Source: an uncultured Agathobacter sp.
GTDB taxonomy: Bacteria; Bacillota; Clostridia; Lachnospirales; Lachnospiraceae
Length of the DNA stretch: 64,000 nucleotides
Direction of reading: 5' to 3'
Assembly: GCA_934307695.1 (NCBI GenBank)
Contig: CAKRCS010000003.1
Span: forward strand, 167,443-231,442
Shown in pieces: positions 61,167-64,000 of the stretch. Position 1 is the first letter of the stretch, and each line of letters starts with the position of its first letter. The notes below the pieces were generated by a model, which searched no databases, was not told the origin of the DNA, and saw nothing but the letters and a program-made list of their open reading frames with translations. Made by a program: the position numbers and the translations under genes.

Positions 61167-63073
61167 AACACCGCGATTGTAAATGGATCCTTCTGATCCT
61201 GTGCACACTCTTTTTCTGTAGTGCGTGCAGCGTGTCAGACCTTTCGCTTCTTTTTATGAGCAAGTCCGACCGCGAAATTTATGTACACGACAATCCCCGC
61301 TTTTGGGATCAGACAATGCCCGTCCCGGATTCATCGAATCTTTTTACTTTGGAGAACGATTTTTTCTCCGGAAAGCCCTACAATGATCTGTTCCGCTTTG
61401 GGGACAATCTCCTTCTCGCCGGCGAGGCAAGCTACAGTTCGGTGATTGCCGATCATTTTAATGATGGTGCCGATGATCCTTACCAGTATTCGTTCGAGGT
61501 GTACAGTCCATGGTACAACCGGATCATTGCAACGCTCCCCCACACGGAGGTATCCTGTACTTCCTATCAGGTATGCGGAGATACGCTTCTGCTTCTTGAT
61601 TCTGAAAGCGGACAGCTGCTTGTATACGATTCCGGGCTTGAACCGGCGGGCAGCTATGACCTTTCCTTTTATGAGGATATCGATGCACTTACATTTTACG
61701 ACTCCGGCATCAGCGGCACATACTATGTGTATTCGCCAGACAGCGAGGCAATGGAGTGTCTTCGTCTTTCTGAGGCTCACACCTCCCACACACCGCTTTC
61801 CATTCCGTATTACGAGCTTGTACCTCTGTACAGCACGCCGGATGAACATACACTTACATTCTCAGGGGTAGATGCATCCTCACTTCTGGATGTGATCGTT
61901 GTCTATGATACCGAAGCCGGGGTCGTTGCCTGCACATATCCGGCAGACAGTCTTGATGAAGTGGCTGCCGATGCCAACACAGATTTTTTGCCGTATGGGA
62001 ATATCCTGCGGCGGGACTTTACGCTCAATGAAGCTTCCTCTCACTATCTGGCAGCTTTCTACTATTATGATCCAGACGGGGATGGAATTTCCTCCTGCGC
62101 CTATGACTGCGGGGATTACAGTTCCACCGAAAATGTTTACTATCTCGGCCGCAACCTGGGCTTTTTCGATGAGCAGCAGCTCGGCTTTCTGCTGGCATAT
62201 AATTCCGACTGCCAGCCGCAGCTTCTGGTGTGGGATCTAAGCAAGTCGCAATCCGATATGCAGCCGCTTTCCATTTCCGCCATTCCGGATACCACAGACG
62301 ATTCCATTCTGGACTGGGGGCAGCTTACAGATCTGCGTGCCCGCGCGGATGCGTTGGAGCGGATCTATGGTATTGAAATATGCTTTGGTCCGGAGACGCC
62401 TGACCAGCTCGGTGTGTATCAGCTTTCTGCCGAGAGTGACAGTGCGGTGCTTGCAGAATGCTTCGACAAGCTTTCTGCTTCCCTCAAATGCTACCCTGCC
62501 AACTTTTTCTCCCAGCTTTGCATGGGCGAAAGCACCGGCATTACCTTCTATCTTGCAGGAAGTATCTACGGTAACACCGAGGGTATGTTAGACACACCGA
62601 CCGGCTTTACGGATTCCATCGACCAACGACTTGTCATGATATTAAGCACCCAGTATTGCTGGGATTGGGATTATACGATCAACCATGAGCTGTCGCATCT
62701 GATCGACCAGCGGCTTGAATATCGTTCCAATTATGTTGCGGATGCGCTTTTTTCGGAGTCAAAATGGAGTTCCTTCAATCCGGACGGCTGCGAATATCTG
62801 AACACCTACGACGGATATGAGGAAAGTGAAATGTACGAGCTGTATTCGGACTACTTTGCAGATGCTTACGGGCTGACCTTCGCCACCGAAGACCGCGCTG
62901 AATTGTTCGGGCTGGCAATGGCTGACTATCTCGGAAGCTTTGATGAGGACGCTTTCTTCAAGGAGGATTCCCCGACCGCCGAGAAGTTCCGCTACTACTG
63001 TGCCTGCATCCGCGATGGCTTTGACACGACCGGATGGGAGGATGTCATGCCGTGGGAAGTGATTGTGCAATAA
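61163..63073 (+). CDS. Lipoprotein with HEXXH metallopeptidase motif, coupled to LacI regulator
   Basis: 636 residues. Lipoprotein signal with lipobox FCSAC (Cys about residue 22). The middle part (about 60-400) is beta-rich with repeated DSG/YD motifs, suggesting a propeller-like domain. Near the C-terminus lies H508-E-L-S-H512 in TINHELSHLIDQRLE, and E559 in YELYSDYFADAYG at the spacing of a gluzincin third ligand. It is thus a probable surface zinc peptidase. ATGA overlap with the lacI gene shows translational coupling. Role in starch use is unknown. Ends in a shared terminator. Confidence 0.8.
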   Translation: MKHRDCKWILLILCTLFFCSACSVSDLSLLFMSKSDREIYVHDNPRFWDQTMPVPDSSNLFTLENDFFSGKPYNDLFRFGDNLLLAGEASYSSVIADHFNDGADDPYQYSFEVYSPWYNRIIATLPHTEVSCTSYQVCGDTLLLLDSESGQLLVYDSGLEPAGSYDLSFYEDIDALTFYDSGISGTYYVYSPDSEAMECLRLSEAHTSHTPLSIPYYELVPLYSTPDEHTLTFSGVDASSLLDVIVVYDTEAGVVACTYPADSLDEVAADANTDFLPYGNILRRDFTLNEASSHYLAAFYYYDPDGDGISSCAYDCGDYSSTENVYYLGRNLGFFDEQQLGFLLAYNSDCQPQLLVWDLSKSQSDMQPLSISAIPDTTDDSILDWGQLTDLRARADALERIYGIEICFGPETPDQLGVYQLSAESDSAVLAECFDKLSASLKCYPANFFSQLCMGESTGITFYLAGSIYGNTEGMLDTPTGFTDSIDQRLVMILSTQYCWDWDYTINHELSHLIDQRLEYRSNYVADALFSESKWSSFNPDGCEYLNTYDGYEESEMYELYSDYFADAYGLTFATEDRAELFGLAMADYLGSFDEDAFFKEDSPTAEKFRYYCACIRDGFDTTGWEDVMPWEVIVQ

Positions 63074-63088
63074 TTCCTATGAACAACA

Positions 63089-63113
63089 AAAACCGGATCA
63101 TGCGATCCGGTTT
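63089..63113. terminator. Bidirectional terminator between the lipoprotein gene and tRNA-Tyr
   Basis: Perfect arms AACCGGATC / GATCCGGTT with loop ATGC, flanked by A5 and T5, so it can end both convergent transcripts. Confidence 0.85.
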
Positions 63114-63117
63114 TTCG

Positions 63118-63199
63118 TGGGCAGAGGTGGATTCGAACCACCGAAGCAAGTTGCAGCAGATTTACAGTCTGTCCCCTTTGGCCACTCGGGAATCTGCCC
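63118..63199 (-). tRNA. tRNA-Tyr (anticodon GTA)
   Basis: Acceptor stem GGGCAGA / TCTGCCC, D-arm with CCGAGTGGCC, anticodon loop CTGTAAA with GTA, a long variable arm (class II) and T-arm GGTTCGAATCC. 82 bases including discriminator A. The 3' CCA is not encoded (A is followed by CG). The long variable arm also fits Leu and Ser, but the anticodon is Tyr. Confidence 0.95.
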
Positions 63200-63313
63200 A
63201 TTCCGTCAAGGCATTGCCTTAACACTTCGAAAGTATACCATATTCACTTTATTTACACAAGTCCTAATTCCACTCATTTTCACTCAACCCATTTTCATTC
63301 ATTATCCCATCAA

Positions 63314-63884
63314 TTACAGCGGCATTCAAAGTCCATCCGCAAGGCATATCAATCAACGTCCCATCGCCGCGCCGCCCCCTCTCCCTTGCCGGGGAAAGCA
63401 CCACTTCAAATTGTGAAATTCTAATCCAACCATCCCACGGTTTATTTATCAGTTATGTCTTTTAAAGGTTTGAGCACTCCTGTCCGGCTGTTCGCGGCAG
63501 AAAGACTTGCAATTCGAGAACTTTTGTGTTCTTCTTGCGGGCGGATTTTGGGAAATGTGAGCATGCCCTTCATCTGTTTGAGCTAACCGTGTGGCTATAT
63601 AGAAAACGTAAAAAGCGAGTTTTGAAGGGCATGCTCTAATATCAACTTCACAGAAACGCCCGCTTAGAAGAACTAAAAAGTTTGAGTGCAATCTTTCTGC
63701 CACGGACAGTCGGGCGTGGAGTGTCAAAGCCAATAAAAGACACAACCTTATCACCGTGGGAATGGTTGAAAGAATTTCTACAATTTTTGCGGAATTGCTT
63801 TCCCGGTAAGGGAGAGGGGGCGGCCCGGCGTGCGAAGTTGGTATACCTTGCGCAATAGGCTTTGAATGCCGCCGTAAGCTGTAA
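63314..63884. repeat. Giant imperfect palindrome (about 570 bases), gene-free
   Basis: The left and right halves are imperfect reverse complements about a centre near 63597. Matching pairs include GGCATTCAAA (63321) with 63861-63870, CCGCCCCCTCTCCC (63372-63385) with 63810-63823, the GC-rich GTTCTTCTTGCGGGCG region with its partner near 63655, and GAGCATGCCCTTC (63559) with 63624-63636. Similarity continues to about 63290 and 63910. It looks like a MITE-type or other non-autonomous element. An open frame of 101 codons inside is not coding. The rest of 63200-63313 shows nothing. Confidence 0.7.
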
Positions 63885-63925
63885 GGAATTATAAATGATA
63901 GTGGGAGTAATATTTTTAGATAGTA

Positions 63926-63954
63926 AAAAAGACAGCTTCGAACGCTGTCTTTTT
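63926..63954. terminator. Terminator at the right end of the palindrome
   Basis: Hairpin AAAAGACAGC / GCTGTCTTTT with loop TTCGAAC, A- and T-flanked. It precedes the possible gene at the window end. Confidence 0.65.
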
Positions 63955-63973
63955 AGGAGAAGGTATTTTTACT

Positions 63974-64000
63974 ATGGGGTATAGCAAAAACTATATAATG
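63974..64000 (+). CDS. Possible start of a gene cut by the window edge
   Basis: ATG at 63974 after GGAGAAGG (about 10 bases away), nine codons in frame to the edge (MGYSKNYIM). Too short to assign. Confidence 0.25.

Noticed and set aside
63449..63754. 101-codon minus-strand frame inside the palindrome
   Set aside because: Spans the centre of a palindrome, so both halves encode mirror sequence; no ribosome site and no family resemblance.
1..64000. CRISPR array or intact insertion sequence
   Set aside because: No series of regularly spaced direct repeats and no transposase frame with recognisable catalytic motifs was seen.

Overview
The window reads as a chromosomal segment of a Gram-positive, low-to-mid GC anaerobe of the Lachnospiraceae type (Roseburia/Agathobacter/Lachnospira-like). 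The reasons are HemZ, a SipL-type SPOCS/LysM protein, Veg, MutS2, a SEC-C-tagged methionine aminopeptidase, RlmCD-type methyltransferase, lipoprotein maltodextrin-binding protein with an ABC importer, methyl-accepting proteins and strong AGGAGG ribosome binding sites. The genus is inferred from gene content only. Most genes lie on the minus strand.

Layout. 1-5.8 kb: the start of an unknown gene cut by the window edge, then a four-gene operon of exported surface proteins (fibronectin III protein, BspA-like leucine-rich-repeat protein, two tandem WG-repeat paralogues). The operon and the edge gene each have a promoter preceded by an identical paired-box array (TGTACAAAAA, 11 bases, TGTACAAAAA, 21 bases, -35). 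5.9-9.7 kb: an AT-rich accessory stretch with an orphan RelB/DinJ antitoxin, a nucleoside phosphorylase behind a tiny coupled ORF, a P-loop kinase-like protein, a phage-type gene remnant, an unknown protein and a PD-(D/E)XK-like protein. 9.8-25.6 kb: housekeeping genes rlmD, yhaM, a trypsin-fold/PDZ protein that has lost its catalytic His and Asp, mutS2 with a two-component system, a chemoreceptor, a coiled-coil membrane protein, aspS, hisS, and a DUF4236 gene with a ribbon-helix-helix regulator.

25.8-31.7 kb: one six-gene operon (ptsH-ptsI-nagB-nagA-IIA-nagE) holding a complete N-acetylglucosamine uptake and catabolism route with its own general PTS proteins. 31.9-50.2 kb: hemZ, a metallo-beta-lactamase-fold hydrolase, relA/spoT-type synthetase, GNAT protein, cyclophilin, murF, ddl, a phosphodiester glycosidase, a CE2-like esterase, map, a SurA-N-like protein, NlpC/P60 hydrolase, sipL, veg, a lipoprotein and plsC. 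50.2-63.1 kb: a maltodextrin locus (malQ, malE, malF, malG, lipoprotein alpha-amylase, chemoreceptor) divergent from a LacI-type regulator that is translationally coupled to a lipoprotein with an HEXXH metallopeptidase motif. 63.1-64 kb: tRNA-Tyr and a roughly 570-base imperfect palindrome without a gene, then the possible first codons of another gene.

The observations I would look at first are the paired-box promoters of the surface-protein operon, the pseudoprotease HtrA relative, the giant palindrome next to tRNA-Tyr, the LacI-metallopeptidase pair, the HPr with Lys where Ser46 is expected, and the ribosome binding site of sipL inside the veg terminator hairpin. No CRISPR array, intact insertion sequence or complete prophage is visible.
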